From: Rhodobacter viridis
Lineage (GTDB): Bacteria > Pseudomonadota > Alphaproteobacteria > Rhodobacterales > Rhodobacteraceae
Assembly (NCBI RefSeq): GCF_003217355.1
Contig: NZ_QJTK01000001.1
Coordinates: 372,001-436,000, forward strand
Length of the DNA: 64,000 bases
Direction of reading: 5' to 3'
Shown piece after piece: positions 6,610-14,589 of the stretch. Below the pieces are notes generated by a model, which searched no databases, was not told the DNA's origin, and saw only the letters and a list, made by a program, of their open reading frames with translations. The position numbers and the translations under genes are program-made. Each line of letters begins with the position of its first letter. Positions within the stretch are counted from its first letter, which is position 1.

Positions 6610-6790
6610 TGGCAAGGCACGCACCCCCATTAAATGGGGGTGCTGCGTGACTTGCCCTGGATTGCGGGGTGGCAAGGGACGGTGGCAAGTGACGCAAAAA
6701 CACGTCCCTTGCCGTCCCTTGCGTCGGTTGCCGAGGTGGCAAGTGACGGTGGCAAGTGACCCCCCCTTTTCCGACAAAGCGTGACTTGCC
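6610..6790. repeat. Iteron cluster, candidate replication origin
   Basis: At least nine copies of a GGCAAG(T/G)GAC-type unit occur in 180 bases. Direct copies start at 6611, 6671, 6684, 6738 and 6751; inverted copies start at 6647, 6704, 6714 and 6781. Two direct pairs have an exact 13-base period (6671/6684 and 6738/6751). This arrangement beside a RepA-like helicase gene is characteristic of iteron-controlled origins of plasmids and phage satellites. The 5-gene side of the cluster contains a long palindrome with an AT-rich centre. Confidence 0.7.
6618..6649. repeat. Long palindrome at the edge of the iteron cluster
   Basis: A 10-bp perfect stem, GCACCCCCAT with ATGGGGGTGC around TAA, lies at 6621-6643. 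With one bulge it extends by CAC/GTG outward. It abuts the iterons and could be an initiation hairpin, a repressor site, or a terminator for the repA transcript. Confidence 0.65.
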
Positions 6791-6802
6791 AGTTTCGCCC
6801 GT

Positions 6803-7906
6803 TCACACATCCGCATTTCCGCCCCCTTCGATGATCTGAAACAGGCCGCCTGCCTCCTTCGAGACGCGGCCGAGTTCGGCGAGCAGGAGGAGCATCTGGC
6901 GCGCACGCTCGCGCCCCGACCGCGCGTCCTTGCAATTTATGGCGCCAGCATCGGCCAAAATTTTCCCAGCATCTGAAGCAGAGAAAGGGCCGGACGGCAG
7001 CAGGGATAGGGCCGCGATTGCGCGGCCCTCGGCCTCGGCCCGTTTCGCGTCGTTCGCTGCCAGCGCGCCCTTGGCCTTCGGCGCCGGGGTGATCTGTTCG
7101 CAGACGGCAGAAGTGACAGGATCGCCATCTTCGTCTCTCCCAATCTCAACGGCGCGCAAGCTGAAGTGGATCGGCGCCCCAAAGGCAAGATCTCGCTGTT
7201 TTGTGGTCGTCGCCTTCACCTCACCGCCGCTGGCGGTCAGTTCGATTTCGCTGTCAAGGGCGGCGTGCAGGCTTGAATGCCCCCTCAACCCTCGCGAGGT
7301 ATCTTTGCCAGTGTGATGCACAAGCATGACGTGGGCGCCGGTCGCGGCCTGAATTTTGCCGCAGGATGCGACAAGCGCCGCGATGTCCTTGCCCTCGTTC
7401 TCGTTCCCCGACCCGAGGGACCGGGCCAGAGTGTCAATCACGACGAGCGACGGCCGCACGTCCAGCGCGTCTTCGATCATGCGAACGATCAGATCGGCAT
7501 CTGTTCCCCCGCACATGTCAACAGGTAGGGGAAGGATCGCCATTCCGGCCTTCGTCGCCTTCGCCACCACCTCTGGCTTCGCGGTTCGGAGCGCGGCAAC
7601 TCGGTTGCCGAACACCGCCGCGCCTTCGGCACAGACGTAGACCGCAGGCCCGGCGGCGGCCACACGGTGGCCGAACCATTCCGCACCGGCCGAGACATGC
7701 ACCGCCAGATCTAGGGCGAAGAACGATTTGCCCACGTTCGAGGGGCCGAAAAGGCACGAAAAGGCGCCACGGTCGAGCCAGTTCTTGACCAAATACCGAC
7801 CCGCGGTGACCGGGCGCACGCGTTCAAGCGGCGCCAAGGCGTTGATAAGGAGGGCAAGGCGGGCCTCCCCGCCGCTGCCCGTCATCGGGCGAGGCGCGGC
7901 GTTCAT
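6803..7906 (-). CDS. RepA-like hexameric replicative helicase (AAA ATPase)
   Basis: 367 residues from ATG 7906, which overlaps the upstream stop as ATGA. A RecA-fold ATPase: Walker A GPSNVGKS at residues 54-61, Walker B SLVVIDTLARS near 150, and a sensor-like HVMLVHHTGKD later. This order matches the RepA/AAA_25 helicases of RSF1010-type plasmids and many satellites, which unwind DNA at the origin. The C-terminal 100 residues contain a likely winged helix (SASDAGKILADAG, then a DARSGRERARQML-type helix). The iteron cluster lies immediately downstream, and the winged-helix protein upstream may be the initiator. The whole layout supports autonomous replication after excision. Confidence 0.85.
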   Translation of the reverse strand: MNAAPRPMTGSGGEARLALLINALAPLERVRPVTAGRYLVKNWLDRGAFSCLFGPSNVGKSFFALDLAVHVSAGAEWFGHRVAAAGPAVYVCAEGAAVFGNRVAALRTAKPEVVAKATKAGMAILPLPVDMCGGTDADLIVRMIEDALDVRPSLVVIDTLARSLGSGNENEGKDIAALVASCGKIQAATGAHVMLVHHTGKDTSRGLRGHSSLHAALDSEIELTASGGEVKATTTKQRDLAFGAPIHFSLRAVEIGRDEDGDPVTSAVCEQITPAPKAKGALAANDAKRAEAEGRAIAALSLLPSGPFSASDAGKILADAGAINCKDARSGRERARQMLLLLAELGRVSKEAGGLFQIIEGGGNADV

Positions 7907-8343
7907 TTGACACCGCCTTCCTGGACTTCCCGGGCGGGCATGGTCGCGAGGTAGATGTTCGCGGGTCGTCCCCGCCCTTCGTGTTTTGCGTGCCCGACCA
8001 CGCAAAGCAGACCTGCTTCCCGGAGGCGCTTGATCGCGCCCCGGGCGCCTTGCGGATGGACCCCGCAGGCCGCCGCCCATTCCCCCGAACCCGCCTTTGC
8101 GGTCATCGTGTCGTGGTCAAGGCGACCCGCCAGCCAAACGGCGAGATACAGATCCACGGGCCGAAGGCCGCTCTGCGTCAAGCGGCTGGCACCGTGGACT
8201 GCGGCCACGGTTTGCAGCCATGCCAAGGGGCTTGCGGCTTGTGCGGGAACGGGTTTCGCCGTATCCTCGCGCTTGATCTTCGTTTGAATGGCCTCGGGGC
8301 GCTGGCGGGCGCCTTCGGGGCCTTTTCGTTTTAGTGAAGGCAT
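7903..8343 (-). CDS. Winged-helix protein, possible replication initiator
   Basis: 146 residues from ATG 8343, with GGAAGGGGG upstream. A basic N-terminus (MPSLKRKGPEGARQR) precedes a winged-helix domain: LAVWLAGRLDHDTMTAKAGS, then EWAAACGVHPQGARGAIKRL, then a wing LCVVGHAKHEGRGRPANIYL. Small winged-helix proteins coupled to a RepA helicase include RepC-type initiators that bind iterons, but regulators share this fold. The ATGA overlap with the helicase gene indicates joint translation. Initiator is the most attractive reading and is inference. Confidence 0.7.
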   Translation of the reverse strand: MPSLKRKGPEGARQRPEAIQTKIKREDTAKPVPAQAASPLAWLQTVAAVHGASRLTQSGLRPVDLYLAVWLAGRLDHDTMTAKAGSGEWAAACGVHPQGARGAIKRLREAGLLCVVGHAKHEGRGRPANIYLATMPAREVQEGGVK

Positions 8344-8505
8344 GATGCCCCCTTCCGTGATACCCGGCAAAGTGCCGGGCGACTGGTGACGCCCTATGTC
8401 TCCAATCAATCAATCACGGGCCGGGTGGGCTTTCGGCTTGAAGATATAATAGCCCGATCCGACTGCCGCGCAAGGTTGGAGATTGTGGGGTGCTGCTATA
8501 GGGGA

Positions 8506-8694
8506 TCAAGCGGCGTTCGATGCGGCGGCCTTGGCCGTTTCCCAGGCCTCAAGATCTGAAAGCCGCCAGCGGACGCAGCCGGGGGAAAGGGTGACAGGCG
8601 CCGGGAAGGTCGCGTCCGCCTTGCGCCAGCGCCAGACGGTCACGCGTGAAACGCCGTAGCGTTCAGCGGTTTGCCGGTCAGAAAGGAACGTCAT
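8506..8694 (-). CDS. alpA: AlpA/Vis-type regulator
   Basis: 62 residues: MTFLSDRQTAERYGVSRVTV, WRWRKADATFPAPV, CVRWRLSDLEAWE. This is the AlpA (MerR-like excisionase/activator) fold with the helix-turn-helix at about residues 6-25 and the typical FPxPVxL...RWRxSDLExW end. In P4 and Gram-negative PICIs, AlpA/Vis controls integrase and late genes and acts as an excision factor. GAGGTG six bases before the ATG lies inside an inverted repeat, suggesting that repressor binding blocks this promoter and start. It lies between the integrase pair and the replication genes, as in satellites. Confidence 0.85.
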   Translation of the reverse strand: MTFLSDRQTAERYGVSRVTVWRWRKADATFPAPVTLSPGCVRWRLSDLEAWETAKAAASNAA

Positions 8695-8695
8695 G

Positions 8696-8735
8696 TTGCA
8701 CCTCGTTTGATGTGGTGCAAACCAATTTCACCACA
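8696..8735. promoter_or_regulatory. Two overlapping operator-like inverted repeats
   Basis: TTGCACC (8696-8702) pairs with GGTGCAA (8714-8720), and TGTGGTG (8711-8717) pairs with CACCACA (8729-8735). Both are perfect 7-bp arms with an 11-base spacer, and they share the GGTG at 8714-8717. They occupy the alpA promoter/ribosome-binding region. A regulator, possibly AlpA itself or a helper-phage protein, probably binds here. Confidence 0.65.
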
Positions 8736-8794
8736 TTTCGAAGGTTCGCAAAACCTTTCGACAACTCCCCCAAGGCACCGGGAAGTTACGAAAA

Positions 8795-9469
8795 TCACAG
8801 GCGGCGCAGATCGGCAAAAAGTGCGTTCCGACCGGGGATCGGGCCGCCGATTGCGAAGTCATGAGCCGTGTCAAGAAAGGCCGCGAACGCCTTGTCTCTG
8901 TTTGCATTTCCGCCGAGTGGGATGCCTGCGCGGCGAAACAGCGGAACGAGCGCAGCGCCGAAAACGGCGACGGGCCGGGGGCGCGTGTTGGCGGTGTAAC
9001 CACCCCGGCCGCCTGCCTTGCCTGGCGCGGCCAGAAGTGCCTCGGCGGCAGTTTCGGCGGCGGCCAGTTCTTCGCGGTCGAACAGGTCGATCAGCGAAAA
9101 CGCCATCGCCCCTGCGGGGCCGTCCAGCGGCCCGCCCGCGGCGGCCCTTCGCAGCGCGCGGGCGTCATCTACTAGCGTCGCCAGTTCCTCGCGCAGCGCC
9201 AACACCCGCTCGGCCAGCGCCTCCACCTCGGGGCGGGACCATTCCCGAACAAACGGGTTCACCTCTGCTTCATCGCGCAATCGTAGAAGCAGGGCCTCAA
9301 TCTGGCCGCGCGCCTCGGGGTCATCGCGCAACCGCGCGAGCCGGTCATCTGCGGCAACGACGCGCAGCCAGAAGGGAGCAACGGCCTCGGCCCGCTCGCG
9401 CTCTGCGCGTTTTCCGGCCTCGATCAGCGCTGCGATCAGGGCGGGATCTTGGGGGGGCAGGCCGGTCAT
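8795..9469 (-). CDS. Hypothetical helical protein coupled to the integrase
   Basis: 224 residues from ATG 9469, overlapping the integrase stop as ATGA. The first 150 residues are charged helix (RAERERAEAVAPFWLRVVAA, then LIEALLLRLRD-like segments). A hinge follows (PGKAGGRGGYTANTRPRP) and then a C-terminal domain, VAVFGAALVPLFRRAGIPLG through RDKAFAAFLDTAHDFAIGGP. No family recognised. Position directly behind int suggests a function in integration, excision or immunity, but there is no direct evidence. It shares the transcript with int and is followed by the alpA operator region. Confidence 0.7.
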   Translation of the reverse strand: MTGLPPQDPALIAALIEAGKRAERERAEAVAPFWLRVVAADDRLARLRDDPEARGQIEALLLRLRDEAEVNPFVREWSRPEVEALAERVLALREELATLVDDARALRRAAAGGPLDGPAGAMAFSLIDLFDREELAAAETAAEALLAAPGKAGGRGGYTANTRPRPVAVFGAALVPLFRRAGIPLGGNANRDKAFAAFLDTAHDFAIGGPIPGRNALFADLRRL

Positions 9470-10812
9470 GTGCGCACCGACAGAGGGGCAGGGAATGGCA
9501 CGACTGTTTGCGCCGCCCGCCCATGGAGAAAGTCGGCCCATTGCACCATTACCTGCCGCCGCCGTTCGAGAAGGTCGGTTCGCCGATAGGCCCGCTCGGT
9601 CTGATCGCCGACATCGTGGGCAAGCGCCAGTTCGGCGAGAGTGTGGTCGATGCCGTGATCTGCCGCCCAATCGCGGAAGCTACTCCGCAGCCCGTGCGGG
9701 ACCGCCGGGCGCCCAGTGCGTGGATCGCGCCAGCCCGCCTTATCCACCGGCAGCCCAGCCTTTTGCGCGGTGCGCTCGGCGTCTGCTTGCATGTCCCGCA
9801 TCACTTTCGAAAGCGTCATGTCGGACAAGGGGCCGCCGCGCGGCGCCCAGAAAACAAGTTCACTATCGGCCCGGGGCAGGTCTCGGAGCAGGGCTAGCGC
9901 ATCGGGCGACAACGCCACACGATGTTCGCGCTTCATCTTCATGCGCTCGGGCGGAACGATCCATAGCCCGGCCCCAAGGTCTATTTCATCCCATCGCGCG
10001 CCCCGCACTTCACCCGAGCGGCTGGCGCATAGGCACGCGAAGCGCAGGGCCGCAGCCCCCATGCCGCCGCGCCTCCCGAGGGCGGCCCACCATGCCGCAA
10101 GATCGGCCTGCGCGATGGCAGGTTGATTGGCGCCCTTGGCCACCGCGTCGGGGCGGGGCAGCAGTTCGGCCAAGTTGCCATTCCAACGGGCCGGGTTCGG
10201 GGCGTCGTGCGGGCGATGGCCCGCGACGGCAGCCCAGTTCAGGATTGCCTCAAAGCGCATCCGCAGCTTTCGCGCGGTCTCTGTCTTGTCGAGCCAGATC
10301 GGTTGCAGCACCCGGAGAATGTCGCGCGTCTCTATTTCCGAGACGGCGATCCTGCCGATTTCGGCTGCGGCATACGTCTGAAAAGTGCTGCGCAAGTATT
10401 TGATGGCCTTTTCGTTTCCGATTTGCGCTCCCTTGGCCTCGATCCACATTTCGAGCGCATCGGCCATGGTCAATGTGCGCCGCTGCGCCGCCGCCAGAGC
10501 GGCGCGGGTGGCCTTGCGTTCCTCGATTGGGTCGATGCCGTCGCGGACCTTGGCTTTCGCCTGCCGCGCCCGGTCTCGCGCTTCGGCCAACGAAACCTCG
10601 GGATATGCGCCCAACCCAACGGCCCGCCGTTTGCCGCCGATCAGCGTGCGCAACAACCAAGATTTCCCGTCGCTCGGGCTGACCTGCAACAATAGGCCTG
10701 CTACGCCGCCCACTGCATGCCATTCGGATCGGTCCCGCGTTCCTGAGTGGCTGACGCGCTTTACGTCGAGCGGCCCCCACTCTCGCACCCTCTTGGGCAT
10801 CCCGTTCTCCAA
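9466..10812 (-). CDS. int: P4-type tyrosine integrase
   Basis: 448 residues. The N-terminal DUF4102 arm-binding domain is seen in HAVGGVAGLLLQVSPSDGKS, then a GLGAYPEVSLAEARDRARQA hallmark. A core-binding SAM-like domain follows (MADALEMWIEAKG). The catalytic domain has the first Arg in CASRSGEVRGARW, HGLRSSFRDWAADHG (HxxR), and the nucleophile Tyr in DQTERAYRRTDLLERR. Length and motifs match P4/CP4-57 integrases, which insert islands mostly at tRNA 3' ends. No tRNA is visible to the right, so the att site is either unusual or on the far side. The gene is intact. Confidence 0.95.
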   Translation of the reverse strand: MENGMPKRVREWGPLDVKRVSHSGTRDRSEWHAVGGVAGLLLQVSPSDGKSWLLRTLIGGKRRAVGLGAYPEVSLAEARDRARQAKAKVRDGIDPIEERKATRAALAAAQRRTLTMADALEMWIEAKGAQIGNEKAIKYLRSTFQTYAAAEIGRIAVSEIETRDILRVLQPIWLDKTETARKLRMRFEAILNWAAVAGHRPHDAPNPARWNGNLAELLPRPDAVAKGANQPAIAQADLAAWWAALGRRGGMGAAALRFACLCASRSGEVRGARWDEIDLGAGLWIVPPERMKMKREHRVALSPDALALLRDLPRADSELVFWAPRGGPLSDMTLSKVMRDMQADAERTAQKAGLPVDKAGWRDPRTGRPAVPHGLRSSFRDWAADHGIDHTLAELALAHDVGDQTERAYRRTDLLERRRQVMVQWADFLHGRAAQTVVPFPAPLSVRT

Positions 10813-11040
10813 TCATTCAACCTATGCGGGCGGAGTGAAAATCGGGAGTAGAACTTTTTCGCCGATTTATGTCTCTCCATCCTGCTAGCCAAAAATATTG
10901 CAACAAGATGCAAGGCGATGCAATCGGCTGTTTCTTGGAATTTGCCTAAGTTCTTGATAAGGAAAGAAAGATATTACAGATTGAAACGACGTGAAAAGCG
11001 CCTGCGGCGTTTGTCGGGTGCGCCATTTCTCCAAGACGTT
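10813..11040. other. Non-coding right boundary of the element
   Basis: About 230 bases between the integrase start and the terminator of the first host gene. They are more AT-rich than the surroundings (for example TTCTTGATAAGGAAAG near 10950). They should contain the integrase promoter and the right attachment site. No tRNA or tmRNA 3' end, and no direct repeat to a second site within the window, was found. Confidence 0.5.
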
Positions 11041-11078
11041 GAAATGAAAAGACGCCCGAGGGGCGCCTTTGCTTTCCC
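11041..11078 (-). terminator. Terminator of the glycosyltransferase gene
   Basis: On the minus strand GGCGCCCCTCGGGCGTC forms a GC stem, followed by TTTTCATTTC, 20 bases after the stop at 11096. It marks host sequence and so limits the element's right end to below about 11.04 kb. Confidence 0.7.
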
Positions 11079-11095
11079 GAATGTGCCGGAAGCGC

Positions 11096-11800
11096 TCAAG
11101 CCGCTGATTGCGGCACGGGCGAGCTGTTCCATTTCTGCAGATATTTCAGCCGGTTCAGATGCCAGCTTTCGGTTCCGAACTGGCCCCGGCTCTCGTGCAT
11201 CAGGGCGATATCCCAGACCCCAAGCGTCAGACCCGCCTGACGGGCGGCAAGGCAGAAATCGACGTCATAGAAGTGGAAATCGAACCGCTCGTCGAAACGA
11301 AGGTTTCTCTCGATCAGCGCGCTCATCCGGCAGGCCACGAAGACACCATCAATCAGATCGACCGGGATGCGCGAGGGGCCCAGCCGGTTCACGCGCTTCG
11401 GCGGCCAGCTTGTTCCATGCGCGATGGAGCCCGCCATCTTCTCCTTGTCGACGCGCGTGCCATGCTCGTCCTCAAAGCACCAGGCGACTTGACCGGGAAC
11501 GGGGCGCACAGATCCCGCGACGCCGATGATGTCGAAAGCCTGCATCCCGTCGTGGCAATGCCCAAGCCAGTGATGATCGACGAAGAACACGTCATCGTGG
11601 CAGAAGATCAGGGTGTCATATTCGTCCTTCGATCGCTCGATGGCGTCGTTGTAGACACGCGAGAGCCCGGCGGTGTTGGACGGATAAAGCAGGATGTCGC
11701 ACTGATCGGACAGGCTGCGTTCGAAAGTCTGACCAGTCGGTTTCGTGGCGTAAAATTCGTCAAGCCCAACGGGCGTGGCCACGACAAGTCTGCTTCTCAT
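11096..11800 (-). CDS. StrF-type glycosyltransferase family protein
   Basis: 234 residues from ATG 11800, preferred over 11821 because GAGGT lies at good spacing. It begins MRSRLVVATPVG. A nucleotide-sugar-binding-like LIFCHDDVFF (DxD-type) motif sits near residue 70. VPVDLIDGVFVACRMSALIE-like and FHFYDVDFCLAARQAG motifs are typical of the Glyco_tranf_2_5 (StrF) family. Such proteins transfer sugars onto surface polysaccharides or secondary metabolites; the substrate cannot be predicted. No membrane segment is present, so it is probably cytoplasmic. It is a single-gene unit adjacent to the island insertion. Confidence 0.75.
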   Translation of the reverse strand: MRSRLVVATPVGLDEFYATKPTGQTFERSLSDQCDILLYPSNTAGLSRVYNDAIERSKDEYDTLIFCHDDVFFVDHHWLGHCHDGMQAFDIIGVAGSVRPVPGQVAWCFEDEHGTRVDKEKMAGSIAHGTSWPPKRVNRLGPSRIPVDLIDGVFVACRMSALIERNLRFDERFDFHFYDVDFCLAARQAGLTLGVWDIALMHESRGQFGTESWHLNRLKYLQKWNSSPVPQSAA

Positions 11801-12052
11801 TCCAAACCTCGATCCGGTCATTCTGATCCGGCGTCGAGATTAGGCGAGGAAGGCTGACAAAGCGTTAACTGTCGACGGTCTCTGGCAAAGCGCCCCGCGA
11901 TCGAGATCATCTTGTCTCGCAAATCGGGGTCGGCGACGCATCTTTTACGCAGAGTTTTCCAGATGTCGCACTGTCGTGCAACCTGTTGGAAAATATTGGA
12001 AAAGCACCGGTTCCGGGCGTGGTTTCCCGAAAGTTTTCCTCAGGGGGAAGGA

Positions 12053-12613
12053 TTAGCCCTGCCAACTGCGGATATCACCGCAATCCATGTGCACGAAGCC
12101 CGAGTGATTGTAGCGGCCGACACCGCCAGCGCGGCAGGACAGCGCGGCCGAATAGATCTGACCGACCGAGCGCGATCTCATCCGCAGATCGGCAGCCATG
12201 CCCTTCATGTGCAGAGAATTGCGCGCAACCCCGTGCGAGCGCGAGCGCAGCATCGCATTGGTCGCCGGCGAACGGTAGCCCGAGAGCAGCATGTAGGGCT
12301 CGGAGCTGTCTAGCAGGCGGTGCGAGGCAGCGGCGATGTCGACGGTCCGCGGGTCGATCGTCTTCACATCATTGGTGCGCCAGTCGCGCATGAAGCGGGT
12401 GATTTCATTCAGCGCTTCGGGAACATACTCGCCTTCGATCCAGTAGATCGTGTCGAGGCTTTCACCGGTCCGACCGGAATACATGTGGATCCGGCGGATA
12501 TCGCCAGCCCCACGCAGGAACCCGAACGCGTTGGAGGCTTTCGGAGCTGCCACCACAAGCGTGGCAGCAAAGGCCGCAAGAAGCCCGCGACGAGAAGTCG
12601 TGATCGTGCTCAT
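12053..12613 (-). CDS. Tat-exported DUF882 / M15-like peptidoglycan peptidase
   Basis: 186 residues. The N-terminus STITTSRRGLLAAFAATLVV is a twin-arginine signal (SRRGLL). The mature part has SGYRSPATNAMLR, then NSLHMKGMAADLRM, with His and Asp zinc ligands, and HSGFVHMDCGDIRSW with the third ligand. This fits the DUF882 (YcbK/MepK) branch of M15 metallopeptidases that cleave peptidoglycan cross-links in the periplasm. It lies divergent from a YcbB-type L,D-transpeptidase (starts 12613 and 12919), and YcbK/MepK enzymes cut the 3-3 links such transpeptidases make. A shared regulatory region is likely. Confidence 0.9.
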   Translation of the reverse strand: MSTITTSRRGLLAAFAATLVVAAPKASNAFGFLRGAGDIRRIHMYSGRTGESLDTIYWIEGEYVPEALNEITRFMRDWRTNDVKTIDPRTVDIAAASHRLLDSSEPYMLLSGYRSPATNAMLRSRSHGVARNSLHMKGMAADLRMRSRSVGQIYSAALSCRAGGVGRYNHSGFVHMDCGDIRSWQG

Positions 12614-12918
12614 TTTGGTTCGCCTGTCCCTCGGTCTATGCCGTCTGAAGTATTGCGGCTTGATCCGAACGTATCCGGATTCCGTGGCGAAGTTATGGCA
12701 CGAAGAGAATCGTGTTTCAAATTGTCATTTTTTACGGGGTAGGGAAAACCCCACCATTCGGCGATTTCTTGCCGTTAACGAGTCCTAACAGATTCTGTGG
12801 CGCGTTTGCATCTGTCGCGCGGCTGACGCGGCAAAAGGCCGTGTCAACCGCCTGCGGGGATGGACTTGCGCAAGGTTTTCCCACAGGTTGCGAGCTACTC
12901 TTCTGTAGTGGGAACAGA
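12614..12918. other. Divergent promoter region between DUF882 and L,D-transpeptidase genes
   Basis: About 300 non-coding bases containing AT-rich stretches (around 12705-12735) suited to promoters. No recognised binding motif was found. Confidence 0.5.
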
Positions 12919-14541
12919 ATGACTGCATATTGTAGTGGGATGGGGCGTGCCGCCCTCGTTGCGATGATGATGGCCGGGGGGGCGATGGCGCCCTTTGTTG
13001 CGGCAGATCCGGCACGGGCGCAGACGATTTCGGGTTTTGCGCAGGCCGTGGCCGAAAGCACGGCCGTCAGTCCCGACCTGTCCGCTTTTTATGCGACCCA
13101 CGGCTATGCGCCGCTCTGGACGACGGCCGAGTCCGCGACCCGGCGCGCGGCCTTTTTCGCCGCCCTCGATCAGGCGGATGCCAATGGCCTGCCGTCGGCG
13201 CGCTATGGCGCCGATGATCTGCGGGCGCGGTTCGCCAGCATCGAGACCGAGCGCGAGCGGGGGCAGCTCGAGGCGGCCGTATCGCTGGCCTATCTGGCTT
13301 GGGCGCGCGACATCAACTCGGGCGCGCTCGAGCCGAAGAAGATCGATCCCGGCATCGTGCGCGAGATCCGTCGCCCCGATCCGCAGGCGCTGCTGAGCGG
13401 TCTGGCGGCGAGTCCGGCTCCGGCGCGGTTCCTGCGCGATCTGACGCCGAAATCGCCGCGCTACGCGGCGCTGGTGAAAGCGCGGCTCGATCTGCAGACG
13501 CAGATCGCGACGGGCGGTTGGGGGCCTCAGGTTTCGGCGAAGCGGCTCGGTCCGGGCGACACTGGCCCGGCGGTGGTGACGCTGCGCGATCGGCTGATCC
13601 GCATGGGCTATCTTGATCGCTCGGTGGCGGCGAGCTACGACGCCGCGCTGCAGACCGCGGTGCAGACCTATCAGCTCGATCAGGGCATCAAGGCCGATGG
13701 CATCGCGGGCGAGGGCACGCTGGCCGAGATCAACCGCGCTCCCGAAGAGCGGATGAAGTCGATCCTTGTCGCGATGGAGCGGCTGCGCTGGATGAACGGC
13801 CTGGATCTGGGCAAGCGCCACATCTGGGTGAACCTGCCCGATTTCACCGCGCGGGTCATCGACGACGGCAAGATGAGCTTCGAGACGGTCACCGTGGTCG
13901 GCATGAACCAGGGCGACCGGCGCACTCCCGAATTCTCCGATCAGATGGAGATGATGGTGATCAACCCGAGCTGGTCCGTGCCGCGCTCGATCACCGTCAA
14001 GGAATACCTGCCGATGATGCAGCGCAATCCGGGCGCAGCGGGGCACATCCAGCTGATCGACAGCCGGGGCCGGGCCGTCTCGCGGGGGTCGGTCAACTTT
14101 GCCGCCTATAATGCGCGCAACTTCCCCTTTGCGATGCGGCAGGCGCCCTCGAACGGCAATGCGCTCGGGCTGGTGAAGTTCCTGTTCCCGAACCCCTACA
14201 ACATCTACCTGCATGACACGCCCTCGAAGTCGCTGTTCCAGAAGGATGTCCGCGCCTTCAGCCACGGCTGCATCCGCGTCGGTCGGCCCTTCGATCTGGC
14301 CTATGCGCTTCTGGCGGCTCAGGAATCGGACCCCGAAGGCTATTTCAAATCGGTGCTGAACACGGGTGCCGAGACGACGGTGAAGCTGCGCGAACCGGTG
14401 CCGGTGCATCTGGTCTATTTCACCGCTCTGCCCAATGCCCGTGGTCGGATCGAGTATCGCGACGATGTCTACGGGCGGGATGCCGCCCTCTTTGCCGCGC
14501 TCGACAAGGCGGGGGTGGAATTGGCTCCGCTGACGAATTAA
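12919..14541 (+). CDS. YcbB-type murein L,D-transpeptidase
   Basis: 540 residues from ATG 12919; ATG 12940 is a near alternative, and both have GGGA upstream. A signal peptide (MGRAALVAMMMAGGAMAPFV, cut near ADPARA-QT) is followed by an N-terminal scaffold and a peptidoglycan-binding domain (GDTGPAVVTLRDRLIRMGYL). The YkuD catalytic domain ends with SHGCIRVGRPFDLA, holding the catalytic Cys. It forms 3-3 cross-links in periplasmic peptidoglycan. The length and order match E. coli YcbB/LdtD. It is divergent from the DUF882 peptidase and upstream of lpxD. Confidence 0.93.
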   Translation: MTAYCSGMGRAALVAMMMAGGAMAPFVAADPARAQTISGFAQAVAESTAVSPDLSAFYATHGYAPLWTTAESATRRAAFFAALDQADANGLPSARYGADDLRARFASIETERERGQLEAAVSLAYLAWARDINSGALEPKKIDPGIVREIRRPDPQALLSGLAASPAPARFLRDLTPKSPRYAALVKARLDLQTQIATGGWGPQVSAKRLGPGDTGPAVVTLRDRLIRMGYLDRSVAASYDAALQTAVQTYQLDQGIKADGIAGEGTLAEINRAPEERMKSILVAMERLRWMNGLDLGKRHIWVNLPDFTARVIDDGKMSFETVTVVGMNQGDRRTPEFSDQMEMMVINPSWSVPRSITVKEYLPMMQRNPGAAGHIQLIDSRGRAVSRGSVNFAAYNARNFPFAMRQAPSNGNALGLVKFLFPNPYNIYLHDTPSKSLFQKDVRAFSHGCIRVGRPFDLAYALLAAQESDPEGYFKSVLNTGAETTVKLREPVPVHLVYFTALPNARGRIEYRDDVYGRDAALFAALDKAGVELAPLTN

Positions 14542-14589
14542 ATCGGGGACGAGGCGCGGGACGGCGCCGCTCAACGAGGGGCTTGATCC

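Noticed and set aside
6610-6790. CRISPR array
   Set aside because: Repeats are about 10 bases, occur in both orientations and have irregular spacing; they fit iterons, not CRISPR repeats.
10813-11100. tRNA or tmRNA end as integrase target
   Set aside because: No T-loop, acceptor stem or CCA end could be found; the only strong hairpin is the terminator of the glycosyltransferase gene.
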